Assembly (NCBI GenBank): GCA_001657325.1
Contig: LWRO01000008.1
Span: forward strand, 62,001 to 126,000
Reading direction: 5' to 3'
DNA: 64,000 nt
Source: Geitlerinema sp. BBD 1991-9
GTDB taxonomy: Bacteria; Cyanobacteriota; Cyanobacteriia; Cyanobacteriales; Geitlerinemataceae
The position numbers and the translations under genes were made by a program. The notes under the pieces were generated by a model, which had not been told where the DNA came from, did not search any database, and saw nothing but the letters and a program-made list of their open reading frames with translations. Below are positions 1 through 8,051 of the stretch, piece after piece; within the stretch, counting starts at the first letter, position 1; every line of letters begins with the position of its first letter.

Positions 1-2
1 TG

Positions 3-713
3 AAAACCGAGAAAGAAGGCATTGTCCTCGAAAATATCAACGGCGGACGCACGGAAGTCCTCGGCGGTTTGATTTATCCGTCCGGTGGCGGCGATCGAAT
101 TCCGGTCGATCGACCGGCGTTTATCAACAACGAATCTCAACTTACCATCGCGGGGGTTGGCGAATCGCGTTATGGCGTGGGCAGTTACGAGATTCTTGTT
201 GAGGATACGCAAAACGGTGTAACGGAGCAGATTCTCAACACGACGGCGTTCACGCAGCGGGGGAACGGTTTCTTAATTCCGCTCTATGCGGGTTCTAACG
301 AAGGGGCGGAAACCCTCAGCGGCGACGGAACGGCGAATAGTTTCAACGGCGGCGCGGGTTCGGACACGATTACGGGGAACGGTGGCGCGGATACGTTCGT
401 TTACGCCAAACCCCAAGACGGTGCGGACGTGCTGACGGATTTCGACAGCGACGACACGCTGCAAGTCTCGGCGTCTGGTTTGGGTGGCGGCTTGCAAGCG
501 GGCGTGTCGTTGAGTGCGACGGCTTCAGATACTGGTGTTTTCATCAGTGGAGCCGATCCCACGCCGCTCAGCAGCGATCCGACGTTCCTCTACGATACGG
601 CAACGGGCGCGGTGAGTTTCGATATCGACGGAACCGCCGCAGGCGCACCCGTGACGCTGGCGATTCTGGAGGGTACACCAACGCTCGTCTCGAGTCAGAT
701 CGCCATCGTGTAA
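3..713 (+). CDS. RTX-like calcium-binding repeat protein, C-terminal part (partial at 5' edge)
   Basis: The frame is open from the first bases, so the gene starts before the window and only about 236 C-terminal residues are seen. The middle holds glycine/aspartate-rich RTX-type nonapeptide turns (GGAGSDTITGNGGADTF) followed by DVLTDFDSDDTLQVS, which is the usual end of a hemolysin-type calcium-binding block. The C-terminus resembles the tail of secreted repeat proteins exported by type I systems. RTX repeats bind Ca2+ outside the cell. The upstream domain that would give a specific function is missing, so the family cannot be named further. Confidence 0.75.
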   Translation, partial: KTEKEGIVLENINGGRTEVLGGLIYPSGGGDRIPVDRPAFINNESQLTIAGVGESRYGVGSYEILVEDTQNGVTEQILNTTAFTQRGNGFLIPLYAGSNEGAETLSGDGTANSFNGGAGSDTITGNGGADTFVYAKPQDGADVLTDFDSDDTLQVSASGLGGGLQAGVSLSATASDTGVFISGADPTPLSSDPTFLYDTATGAVSFDIDGTAAGAPVTLAILEGTPTLVSSQIAIV

Positions 714-766
714 CAGATGAGGTGGTGAAGCGGTGAAGCGAAAAAACAGTTGGAAGGCTTCCCGCT

Positions 767-1225
767 TCACTCGTCCTTGAAAAAATCTTCCCATTTGGTA
801 ATTTGCTCGTCCAAGCCTTGCTCGATGATGAGACAGTTGCGATTGTCGCGACATCGTTCGTAGACGACTCGATCGGACAGCCGGCGGAGGAGAAACCACC
901 CGTATCCGCCCTGACGCAACGTACCAGGTTTGGGTTCTTCGAGGGTTTCGGGATCGAAGGGTTCGCCGTAATCCCAGATGCGAATTTCCAAGCGATCGTC
1001 GTAGAGTAAGAGCGCCAGATCGATCGGTGTATCGAGGGGGCGGCCTCGGTGGGCGTGGCGAACGGCGTTACTGAACCCCTCTGCAATCGCGAGTTTCAGA
1101 CAATAGCGTCGATCTTCCGACCACACCGACAGCGGCTTCTGTTGGCAGCAAAAGTCCTCGAACCACCTCTGAATCTGTGTTAGAACGCTCAGATCGCTCT
1201 GAACCCTCAGATGGCGTTGCCTCAT
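767..1225 (-). CDS. Anti-sigma regulatory factor (RsbW-like Ser/Thr kinase, HATPase_c_2)
   Basis: 152 residues, a single GHKL-type ATPase domain. The N box is visible (LAIAEGFSNAVRHAH), followed by IRIWDYGEPFDP, the G1-like box, and a GGYGWFLLRRLSD glycine-rich loop. This is the arrangement of RsbW/SpoIIAB-like kinases that bind a sigma factor or phosphorylate an anti-anti-sigma partner (STAS protein). No STAS or PP2C partner is adjacent, although a PP2C gene lies about 7 kb away. The gene converges on the RTX gene with about 50 bases between the stops. Start chosen at the ATG after which the domain begins. Confidence 0.85.
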   Translation of the reverse strand: MRQRHLRVQSDLSVLTQIQRWFEDFCCQQKPLSVWSEDRRYCLKLAIAEGFSNAVRHAHRGRPLDTPIDLALLLYDDRLEIRIWDYGEPFDPETLEEPKPGTLRQGGYGWFLLRRLSDRVVYERCRDNRNCLIIEQGLDEQITKWEDFFKDE

Positions 1226-1356
1226 GCCTGTCTTCGATCGATCTCCTTATCTATGAGAATTGTAACGGGAGTATCTGGGCAACGGCTTCACTCAATTCCA
1301 ACACTCATATCGAGGTCGAGGCGGCGTTCGCCTAGAGCGCCAGTACAGAAGTAATG

Positions 1357-1424
1357 GTAGGGTGTGTTGCGCGGACGAAAAATGGGTTAAAAATCCAGTT
1401 CATGAGATTTCCGCATAACGCACC
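1357..1424. repeat. Family B dispersed hairpin element, copy 1
   Basis: Ends GTAGGGTGTGTTGCGCGG and CCGCATAACGCACC form imperfect terminal inverted repeats around an A/T-rich centre. Three related copies lie at 4015-4083, 39018-39084 and 40763-40832. It sits in the 340-base spacer between the anti-sigma gene and the ABC-F gene; I see no gene in the rest of that spacer. Confidence 0.6.
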
Positions 1425-1566
1425 AAGCACTTTTGTACCGCTGCTCTAGCAGCATCCGATCCGATCCGGCTGAAGGACAACCAATTTCGACTATAATTTT
1501 AGGTGCTGTCTGTTCCTACAGCAAACTGAATTTTTAGGGTTTGAAAAGCCTTTTTTGAGATCGGTA

Positions 1567-3495
1567 ATGAGCATTATAACGCTACAATCTGTAAAAAAAG
1601 ACTTCGGTATTAAAGAAATTTTACACGATGCAACTTTCAGTCTCGATGTGGGAGAAAAAGTCGGACTCATCGGTACGAACGGCTCGGGAAAATCGACGTT
1701 ACTGAAAATTGTTGCGGGTAGCGAGCCGTTCGATAGTGGAGAGCGCTTTCTCAACCGCAACTATCGCACGATCTACCTCCCCCAACAACCCGATCTCGAT
1801 GAAAGACGAACGGTATTAGAGCAGGTTTTCGCTGATTGTGGCGAGAAAATGTCGGTCGTGCGGCAATATGAAGAATTATCGCATCAAGTGGCAGGAGCGA
1901 CCGGCGCAGAACTCGATCGAATTTTGTCGAAACTCAACTCCGTCACCGAACAAATGGACGCGATCGGGGCGTGGGATTTGGAAACGGAAGCGAAGATTAT
2001 TTTGTCCAGGTTGGGCATTGAAGACTTTGAGGTCAAAATCGAAAAACTATCGGGAGGATATCGAAAGCGGATCGCACTCGCTGCGGCTTTGCTGTCCGAT
2101 CCCGATCTGTTGTTAATGGACGAACCGACGAACCATTTAGATGCGGAGTCGGTGGAATGGTTGCAAACGTACTTACAACGATATTCCGGTGCAGTTCTTT
2201 TGGTGACGCACGATCGATACTTTCTCGACAAGGTCACAACGCGAATTATTGAGGTCGATCGAGGCGATTTATTGACTTATTCTGGTAACTATTCTTACTA
2301 CTTGGAAAAGAAAGCACAATCGGAAGAGGTAGCAGCAGGGCAAGAACGGAAGCATTACAATCTCTTACGGCGCGAACTGGCCTGGCTCAAACGAGGCCCA
2401 AAAGCGCGAAGCACGAAACAAAAAGCACGCATTCAGCGTGCTGAAGTCCTTCAAGAAACTGAATTCAAACAATCTCTCGGAAACGTCGATATTTCAACGG
2501 CGAGTCGCCGCATTGGCAAGAAGGTCGTTGAGTTAAAAAACGTCTGTAAATCCTATGAAGATCGGGTTTTATTCAAAGATTTTACTTACGAATTCGATCG
2601 AGTCGATCGCGTAGGAATTATCGGCGGCAACGGTGCGGGAAAATCGACGCTGCTCAACATCATCACAGAACGCATTCAACCGGATTCTGGCACGGTTGAA
2701 GTTGGCGAAACGATTCACTTTGGCTATTTCGACCAACATTCGGAAAGTCTCATCGAATCTGCGAACGAAAACCAGCGAGTCATCGACTATATCAAAGACG
2801 TTGGAGAACTGGTTAAAACGGCTGATGGAAGCGTTATTACGGCTTCTCAAATGTTGGAGCGCTTCCTGTTTGCGCCGAACCAACAATACGCACCGCTCCA
2901 CAAACTGTCTGGTGGTGAAAAACGGCGGTTATTTTTGTTGCAAGTTTTGATGGGTGCGCCGAATGTTTTAATTTTAGACGAACCGACGAACGATTTAGAC
3001 GTACAAACATTAGCCGTTTTAGAAGAGTATTTAGAAGACTTCAACGGCTGCGTTATTGTTGTTTCTCACGATCGATATTTCCTCGATCGAACGATCGATA
3101 AAATTTTTGCAGTCGAACCAGGTGGAACGGTGCGTCAATATCCTGGCAATTACTCGGTATATTTAGAACGTAAGTTAGCCGAAGAAGAGCGTGCTAAACA
3201 AGCCGAAGCCGAACGAAAAGCAGCGGAACCTAAGCCGACGGTGAAAACGCGAAATGTCGAAAAAAAAGAGCGTCCCCGTCGTTTGTCGTATAAAGAAAAA
3301 CGCGAACTCGAACGGCTTGAAGTGGAAATTCCCGAGTTGGAAACTCAGAAAGCTGAGTTAGAAGCAACGTTTTACGAAAATCCCCCGATCGATCGATCGG
3401 AACTCGAAACACTTTCTCACAAACTCGCTGAACTCAGTCAAACCATCGACGATGCAACAGTGCGATGGATGGAGTTATCAGAAATTGAATCTTAG
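1567..3495 (+). CDS. ABC-F family ATPase, Uup-like
   Basis: 642 residues from the ATG at 1567; an in-frame TTG 12 bases upstream is a less likely start. It carries two ABC domains with no membrane segments. Walker A motifs are GTNGSGKST and GGNGAGKST; signatures are LSGGYRKR and LSGGEKRR; each is followed by DEPTNHLD or DEPTNDLD. The ABC-F linker lies between the domains (LLRRELAWLKRGPKARSTKQKAR). The last ~90 residues are charged and predicted coiled coil (ELERLEVEIPELETQKAELE), as in Uup, whose C-terminal domain binds DNA. ABC-F proteins act on the ribosome; Uup also affects transposon excision and replication. The assignment to Uup rests on the C-terminal domain. Confidence 0.9.
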   Translation: MSIITLQSVKKDFGIKEILHDATFSLDVGEKVGLIGTNGSGKSTLLKIVAGSEPFDSGERFLNRNYRTIYLPQQPDLDERRTVLEQVFADCGEKMSVVRQYEELSHQVAGATGAELDRILSKLNSVTEQMDAIGAWDLETEAKIILSRLGIEDFEVKIEKLSGGYRKRIALAAALLSDPDLLLMDEPTNHLDAESVEWLQTYLQRYSGAVLLVTHDRYFLDKVTTRIIEVDRGDLLTYSGNYSYYLEKKAQSEEVAAGQERKHYNLLRRELAWLKRGPKARSTKQKARIQRAEVLQETEFKQSLGNVDISTASRRIGKKVVELKNVCKSYEDRVLFKDFTYEFDRVDRVGIIGGNGAGKSTLLNIITERIQPDSGTVEVGETIHFGYFDQHSESLIESANENQRVIDYIKDVGELVKTADGSVITASQMLERFLFAPNQQYAPLHKLSGGEKRRLFLLQVLMGAPNVLILDEPTNDLDVQTLAVLEEYLEDFNGCVIVVSHDRYFLDRTIDKIFAVEPGGTVRQYPGNYSVYLERKLAEEERAKQAEAERKAAEPKPTVKTRNVEKKERPRRLSYKEKRELERLEVEIPELETQKAELEATFYENPPIDRSELETLSHKLAELSQTIDDATVRWMELSEIES

Positions 3496-3570
3496 GGATG
3501 GGGGCGCATTGCCATGACGCCCCTACGGTAAGATGGGGTACATTTTAAACTTGCTAAAATAAGCAACATA

Positions 3571-3603
3571 AGAACCCCGGCATCTTGGAGATGCCGGGGT
3601 TCT
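3571..3603 (+). terminator. Perfect 13-bp stem-loop, probable terminator
   Basis: Arms AGAACCCCGGCAT and ATGCCGGGGTTCT with a 7-base loop, 75 bases after the ABC-F stop. No long T-run follows (GGAAATTTATTTAT), so it may end transcripts weakly or be a dispersed hairpin. Confidence 0.55.
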
Positions 3604-3633
3604 GGAAATTTATTTATATTCAATTTACATTTT

Positions 3634-3645
3634 TGAGATGCACCC
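3634..3645. repeat. Solo family A terminal repeat (TGAGATGCACCC)
   Basis: This matches the right-hand terminal inverted repeat of the MITE copies at 50184-50286 and 53324-53424. A left-hand end, GGGTGCATCTCA, lies at 3983-3994 in inside-out order, so the two do not bound one element. The bases after it (GACAAGATGCCTGTG) resemble those after copy 1. Confidence 0.5.
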
Positions 3646-3689
3646 GACAAGATGCCTGTGCTACACAATGTTATGGCTGATTTAAGATC

Positions 3690-3926
3690 CTATCCGTGAT
3701 GGTTCGTTTTTTCGGAGGTACGACTTCCGAGAAACCACCATAACTCTAAGCCAATTAGGGTCATTCCGCCTAAAGTGATAGCAATTTTAATGGGAAGGGG
3801 TTGCTCGATCGTATTAAATTGCCCCGTTGCTCGATCGTGTTCTCGAATTTCAGCGATCGCGGGTTTGCCCACGATTAGCAGAACACTTGCAAGCACGAAC
3901 ATTGAATTCTTAAGATCGATCGACAT
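3690..3926 (-). CDS. Small membrane protein, cupredoxin-family N-terminal region without the cupredoxin domain
   Basis: 78 residues. The ATG at 3926 is preceded by a strong AGGAGG in the spacer, which decides this start over the longer upstream frame. A hydrophobic N-terminal segment (FVLASVLLIVGKPAIA) looks like a signal peptide. The later PLPIKIAITLGGMTLIGLELWWFL is a membrane helix typical of cyanobacterial cupredoxin-domain proteins that are often found beside copper ATPases; in those proteins a metal-binding domain follows. Here the frame stops after SRTSEKTNHHG, so the metal-binding part is absent. It lies just downstream of the copper ATPase on the same strand, separated by a 53-bp duplication and inserted repeats. 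It may be a shortened gene or a genuine small partner. Confidence 0.55.
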   Translation of the reverse strand: MSIDLKNSMFVLASVLLIVGKPAIAEIREHDRATGQFNTIEQPLPIKIAITLGGMTLIGLELWWFLGSRTSEKTNHHG

Positions 3927-3929
3927 TAT

Positions 3930-4138
3930 CTCTTTTCCTCCTACCTCTTGCCTATTTCCTTGCCAACACCAACGGATTTTGCGGGTGCATCTCAAAACGG
4001 TAAAAATCGTTGTTGGTGCGTTACGCGGGCATCTCATTTATCTCGACTTTAGCGGAATTTTGTCGCCCGCTAACACACCCTACGCCTCTTTTCCTCCTAC
4101 CTCTTGCCTATTTTCTTGCCAACACCAACGGATTTTGC
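3930..4138. repeat. 53-bp direct duplication flanking an inserted repeat block
   Basis: 3930-3982 and 4086-4138 match at 52 of 53 bases. The second copy covers the last codons and stop of the copper ATPase (NPLVLARK); the first copy carries the same codons and the ribosome-binding site of the small downstream gene. The 103 bases between begin with a family A end (GGGTGCATCTCA, 3983-3994) and finish with a family B hairpin (4015-4083). The simplest reading is that the two genes were once tightly adjacent and an insertion with duplication pushed them apart. Confidence 0.75.
4015..4083. repeat. Family B dispersed hairpin element, copy 2
   Basis: Begins GGTGCGTTACGCGGGCAT and ends GCCCGCTAACACACCCTAC, giving an imperfect hairpin. 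It forms most of the insert between the two 53-bp duplicates downstream of the copper ATPase. Confidence 0.65.
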
Positions 4139-6363
4139 CGCAATCGTAACGCATTCGTCACCACCGAAACCGAACTAAACGCCATCGCACCTCCGGCGAT
4201 TGCAGGATTGAGCAACCAACCCAATAGAGGATATAAAATCCCCGCCGCGATGGGAATGCCGAGGGTGTTATAAATATAAGCAAAAAAGAGGTTTTGTCGA
4301 ATATTTTGCATCGTGGCACGGCTGAGTTTAACCGCCGTGACAATACCTCGCAAATCGCCCGACATTAGCGTAATATCGCTGGCTGACATGGCGATATCTG
4401 TCCCCGTTCCGATGGCGATTCCCACATCCGCTTGGGCTAACGCCGGTGCGTCGTTAATGCCATCTCCCACCATCGCCACGATTTTTCCTTCCAATTGAAG
4501 TGATTTCACACGATCGACTTTTTGATGGGGACGAACTTCTGCAAACACACGATCGATCTCCACCTGACGCGAGATCGCATTGGCCGTTTTGAGGTTGTCT
4601 CCCGTCAACATCACCACTTCCAACCCCATGCGGCGGAGTTCTTTCACCACCTCCGCCGAAGAGGGTTTCACCGCATCCGCAATTCCCAACAATCCCTCAA
4701 TTTTTCCCTCGATCGAAATCCAAGCGGTGGTTTTCGCTTCGGCTTCCCAAACTTCCCGTTTCTCGCTTAACGCCGAAACGTCAATTTCCAACTCCGCCAT
4801 CCAGCGCGTCGTACCGATACAAATGCGTTTTCCGTCAACCGTCGCTTCAACACCGAGTCCCTCCTTCGCTTCAAAGTTTTCGACATTGGGAAACGGCGTT
4901 TTGACGTTTTGGGATTTCGCGTAATTGACGATGGCTTCAGCGAGGGGATGTTCTGAGTACTGTTCCACCGCCGCCACGAGACGCAACAGTTCGAGTTCGC
5001 CATCGATGCCCGACAAGGTAACGTAATCGGTGACAGTGGGTTTTCCCTGAGTCAGCGTTCCCGTTTTGTCAAGAACGATCGACTGAATTTTATGGGCGAT
5101 TTCTAAACTATCCGCCCCTTTAATCAAAACGCCCCGTTCCGCACCGAGTCCGATTCCCACCATAATCGATGTGGGGGTTGCCAAACCCAAGGCACAGGGA
5201 CAGGCGATAATGAGAACGCTCACCGTCGTCACCGTTGCCATGGTGAGATTGCCTGTGATGTCGAACCAGATGACGAAGGTTGCGATGGCAATGGCAATGA
5301 CGGCGGGAACGAACCATCCCGTCACGCGATCGGCGAGTTTCTGAATCGGCGCTTTGCTGCCTTGCGCGTCGCGAACCAGTTGTACGATTTGCGCCAAAAC
5401 AGTATCTTTTCCCACGCGGGTGGCGCGAAATTGAAAACTCCCAGTTTTATTTATCGTCGCGCCGATGACTTCGTCGCCGGTTTGCTTCTGCACGGGAATC
5501 GGTTCTCCCGTCACCATCGATTCGTCGATCGTGGAGGAACCTTCGGCGATTTCGCCGTCAACGGGGATTTTTTCACCGGGACGCACGAGGATGCGATCGC
5601 CGACTTTCACCGTTTCGATGGGAACGTCAACGGGTTCGCCGTCGCGGATGACGCGGGCCGTTTTGGCTTGCAATCCCATCAATTTGCGAATGGCTTCGGA
5701 GGTTTTACCCCGCGCGCGATTTTCGAGTAATCGCCCTAAGAGAATCAATGTAACGATAACAGCGGCGGGTTCGTAGTAAACATCGGGGGCAATTCCCTGT
5801 TGGCGGAAAAAATTGGGAAAAAATGTCGTCCATAAGGAATAGAGATACGCCGATGCCGTTCCCAACGCGACAAGGGTGTTCATGTCGGCGGCGCGACGCT
5901 GAAAGGCTTTCCACGCACCGACGAAGAAGCCTTTGCCACACCACACCATCACGGGAAGACTCAACACCAGTTGCAGGAGGGGATGGTGCAGCCAGCGGGG
6001 AATCCCCGGAATATCGAGTCCCGTCATCATCGGGAGGGAACCGACGACGAGAATGAGGCTGACAATACTGCCAAAAACGACTTTGCGAGTGAGGTTTCGT
6101 TGTTCGGCTTCTCGCGTCGATCGTTCGATGTCAGTGTCGTCGTCGTCTTGGATGGGTTTTGCACCGTACCCGGCATCGGAAACGGCTTGTTGAATTCGAT
6201 CGAGATCGGTAATGTCTTCGCGATATTGGACGGTGGCTTGCGTGGTGGCAAAGTTGACGTTACAGGTTTCAACACCGGGAACGTTGGCGATCGATCGTTC
6301 GATGGCATTGGCACAAGCGGCACAACTCATACCTTGTAAATGGAGGTGAACTGTTGTCATCAA
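4108..6363 (-). CDS. copA: Copper-translocating P1B-type ATPase (CopA/PacS/CtaA group)
   Basis: 751 residues. It opens with one heavy-metal-associated domain ([14 protein letters not shown], residues ~10-25). Next come the N-terminal helices, the actuator loop TGEPIPV, the membrane metal site CPC in [14 protein letters not shown], the phosphorylated aspartate in DKTGTLTQG, and the hinge [16 protein letters not shown]. This is the complete architecture for ATP-driven Cu(I) export or transfer. In cyanobacteria CtaA imports copper at the plasma membrane and PacS moves it into thylakoids for plastocyanin and cytochrome oxidase. I cannot tell which this is from sequence alone. The gene ends in the 53-bp duplicated segment. 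Confidence 0.93.
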   Translation of the reverse strand: MMTTVHLHLQGMSCAACANAIERSIANVPGVETCNVNFATTQATVQYREDITDLDRIQQAVSDAGYGAKPIQDDDDTDIERSTREAEQRNLTRKVVFGSIVSLILVVGSLPMMTGLDIPGIPRWLHHPLLQLVLSLPVMVWCGKGFFVGAWKAFQRRAADMNTLVALGTASAYLYSLWTTFFPNFFRQQGIAPDVYYEPAAVIVTLILLGRLLENRARGKTSEAIRKLMGLQAKTARVIRDGEPVDVPIETVKVGDRILVRPGEKIPVDGEIAEGSSTIDESMVTGEPIPVQKQTGDEVIGATINKTGSFQFRATRVGKDTVLAQIVQLVRDAQGSKAPIQKLADRVTGWFVPAVIAIAIATFVIWFDITGNLTMATVTTVSVLIIACPCALGLATPTSIMVGIGLGAERGVLIKGADSLEIAHKIQSIVLDKTGTLTQGKPTVTDYVTLSGIDGELELLRLVAAVEQYSEHPLAEAIVNYAKSQNVKTPFPNVENFEAKEGLGVEATVDGKRICIGTTRWMAELEIDVSALSEKREVWEAEAKTTAWISIEGKIEGLLGIADAVKPSSAEVVKELRRMGLEVVMLTGDNLKTANAISRQVEIDRVFAEVRPHQKVDRVKSLQLEGKIVAMVGDGINDAPALAQADVGIAIGTGTDIAMSASDITLMSGDLRGIVTAVKLSRATMQNIRQNLFFAYIYNTLGIPIAAGILYPLLGWLLNPAIAGGAMAFSSVSVVTNALRLRQNPLVLARK

Positions 6364-6614
6364 CCCCTCTCCTTACCGATTTGGGAATTTACGTTTCAGA
6401 GGTTTGGGAGCATCGACTGAACTCACCGTTTTTATCCTCAGTTCCCTGCCAGAATGCTGTTTTGCTACTGCCGTGTTGAAACCGGTTGCACTTACGATCG
6501 GTCGTCGATGCGAAACCCTTTCATTTAAAGATAAAACATGGCACTTCAACGTGCTGAATGCCGATCGACCCCAGGCTTCAAAAATATGGATTAGGAAATG
6601 TCTGTTTTGCTGCC

Positions 6615-7622
6615 CTATAAATCCGCAATAACCGTTACGATCTCGTCACTGACAAGCCCCACGCCATCGAGATAGTCGATTGCTGTTCGATCGTTTAGGG
6701 CATAAGCTCTCAAAAAAACAGCACTCCATCGCGCAATGGTTTCGATCGACATTTCTTGTGGAATGGTCGGTGGGTTGGGTTCCCGTGGGGCTTTGGGGGG
6801 ATTGTCGAGATCGGTAATGCCGTAATGATTTGCCCCCTCAACGCGGACGTAAATTTTCGGAGAAAATTTGAGATGTTGGTAAGTTGTCCAGGTTTCCTCG
6901 GGCGTAATCAAACTATCGCGACTACCCGCTATTAACATCGTCGGGACGCGGGCGTTGTCAATAGTCAGATATTCGCCGTCTTCCCAGAGAAAGGTTCCGT
7001 AAAACGCTGCGGCTTTCAGCTCTTCGGGGAGTGCATAGTCGCCAATGCAGAACGGTACGTCACAGGCACCGCGAATGGCATCGAGTCCCATCATACCGCC
7101 GTGGGAATGTCCGAGGAGAACGAGGGTCGTCGGGTCGATTTTGCCGAAAAGGGGCGATCGAGCGTTTTGGTTTTCGCGCTGCATCGATGCGAGAACGTCT
7201 GTGACTTGTCCGACTTGGGCAAACAGTGCTTCTCGTCCGCGAACAGAGGTGCGGTGGTTGGGAACGACCACGATAAATCCGTAACGTCCCACCTGTTCGG
7301 CGTAGCGAGCGTAATAGGCCTTATCGACATTGAATCCTTGTAACAATAAGGCCACGGGCAGCGATCGATCGACGTTTGAGGGATAGTAGAGATCGATCGA
7401 ATCGCCAGCAACAGTCGTCGTTGCGTAACGGGTCATAGCGCTGTCTTGCAGAACGAAGTCGATCGGCATTGCGGCAAGCGATGGTGAGAGTGAGGGAATA
7501 CTGACAGGAACAAAGGGAACGTACCCGAGTCCGAGAAGCACGACCCAACTACAGGCAACGACCGCCAGCCCCAAATGCCATATCGATTTCGCTATCATCT
7601 GCGATCCAACTGAAACCGACAA
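6615..7622 (-). CDS. Membrane-anchored alpha/beta hydrolase, chlorophyllase/cutinase-like
   Basis: 335 residues. An N-terminal hydrophobic stretch (LGLAVVACSWVVLLGLGY) suggests a signal anchor. The nucleophile elbow is GHSHGG, close to the GHSRGG of chlorophyllases and similar to PET-hydrolase/cutinase families. The acid is probably the aspartate in AGSRDSL and the base the histidine in GANHYGI. The oxyanion region is LLLQGFNVD. It follows ftrV on the same strand with a 4-base gap, so the two are probably co-transcribed. The substrate (ester, lipid or pigment) is not decided by these motifs. Confidence 0.75.
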   Translation of the reverse strand: MSVSVGSQMIAKSIWHLGLAVVACSWVVLLGLGYVPFVPVSIPSLSPSLAAMPIDFVLQDSAMTRYATTTVAGDSIDLYYPSNVDRSLPVALLLQGFNVDKAYYARYAEQVGRYGFIVVVPNHRTSVRGREALFAQVGQVTDVLASMQRENQNARSPLFGKIDPTTLVLLGHSHGGMMGLDAIRGACDVPFCIGDYALPEELKAAAFYGTFLWEDGEYLTIDNARVPTMLIAGSRDSLITPEETWTTYQHLKFSPKIYVRVEGANHYGITDLDNPPKAPREPNPPTIPQEMSIETIARWSAVFLRAYALNDRTAIDYLDGVGLVSDEIVTVIADL

Positions 7623-7626
7623 CCAC

Positions 7627-7869
7627 TCAAGACAAGATATCGAGTTCTTCGATGCGGAAGTGTGCCTTATATTTTCGCTTTCCTGTGTTCAATTCAACGT
7701 GAACCGGTAAGTTTGGACTGATCGGACGACCCTCCCAATCTTTCAAAATTGCAATCACCTCTCCTTGACTCCCTTTTAAGTCAAACGGCTCGTTTCGATG
7801 TTCGGGATGGTGATAGATAACGATGGATTCTTTGATGCGAACGCGAGCGCCTACTTCGATCGTTGCCAT
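7627..7869 (-). CDS. ftrV: Ferredoxin:thioredoxin reductase variable chain
   Basis: 80 residues from ATG 7869, chosen because the conserved domain begins VGARVRIKES; an upstream in-frame ATG would add eight residues. The SH3-like barrel sequence includes VIYHHPEHRNEPFDLKG, GEVIAIL and KYKAHFRIEELDI, all typical of the FTR alpha/variable subunit. It pairs with the catalytic 4Fe-4S chain (not in this window) to pass electrons from photoreduced ferredoxin to thioredoxin, which controls redox-regulated enzymes. Length is that of the cyanobacterial family. Confidence 0.9.
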   Translation of the reverse strand: MATIEVGARVRIKESIVIYHHPEHRNEPFDLKGSQGEVIAILKDWEGRPISPNLPVHVELNTGKRKYKAHFRIEELDILS

Positions 7870-8051
7870 GTTTTCGGGTTCTCTTTCAGACACGACAGGG
7901 TACGATTACCTACCCACTGGTCAGATTTCACAACCTTCCTATCTTCCCATAGAAACCTATCCCGGCATAGGTTCTACCTTGAGGAGATGGGAAGATGACC
8001 GGATATTGTTTCATCATCTCGCGATCGCTTCATGACTTCATAATCATCTCA

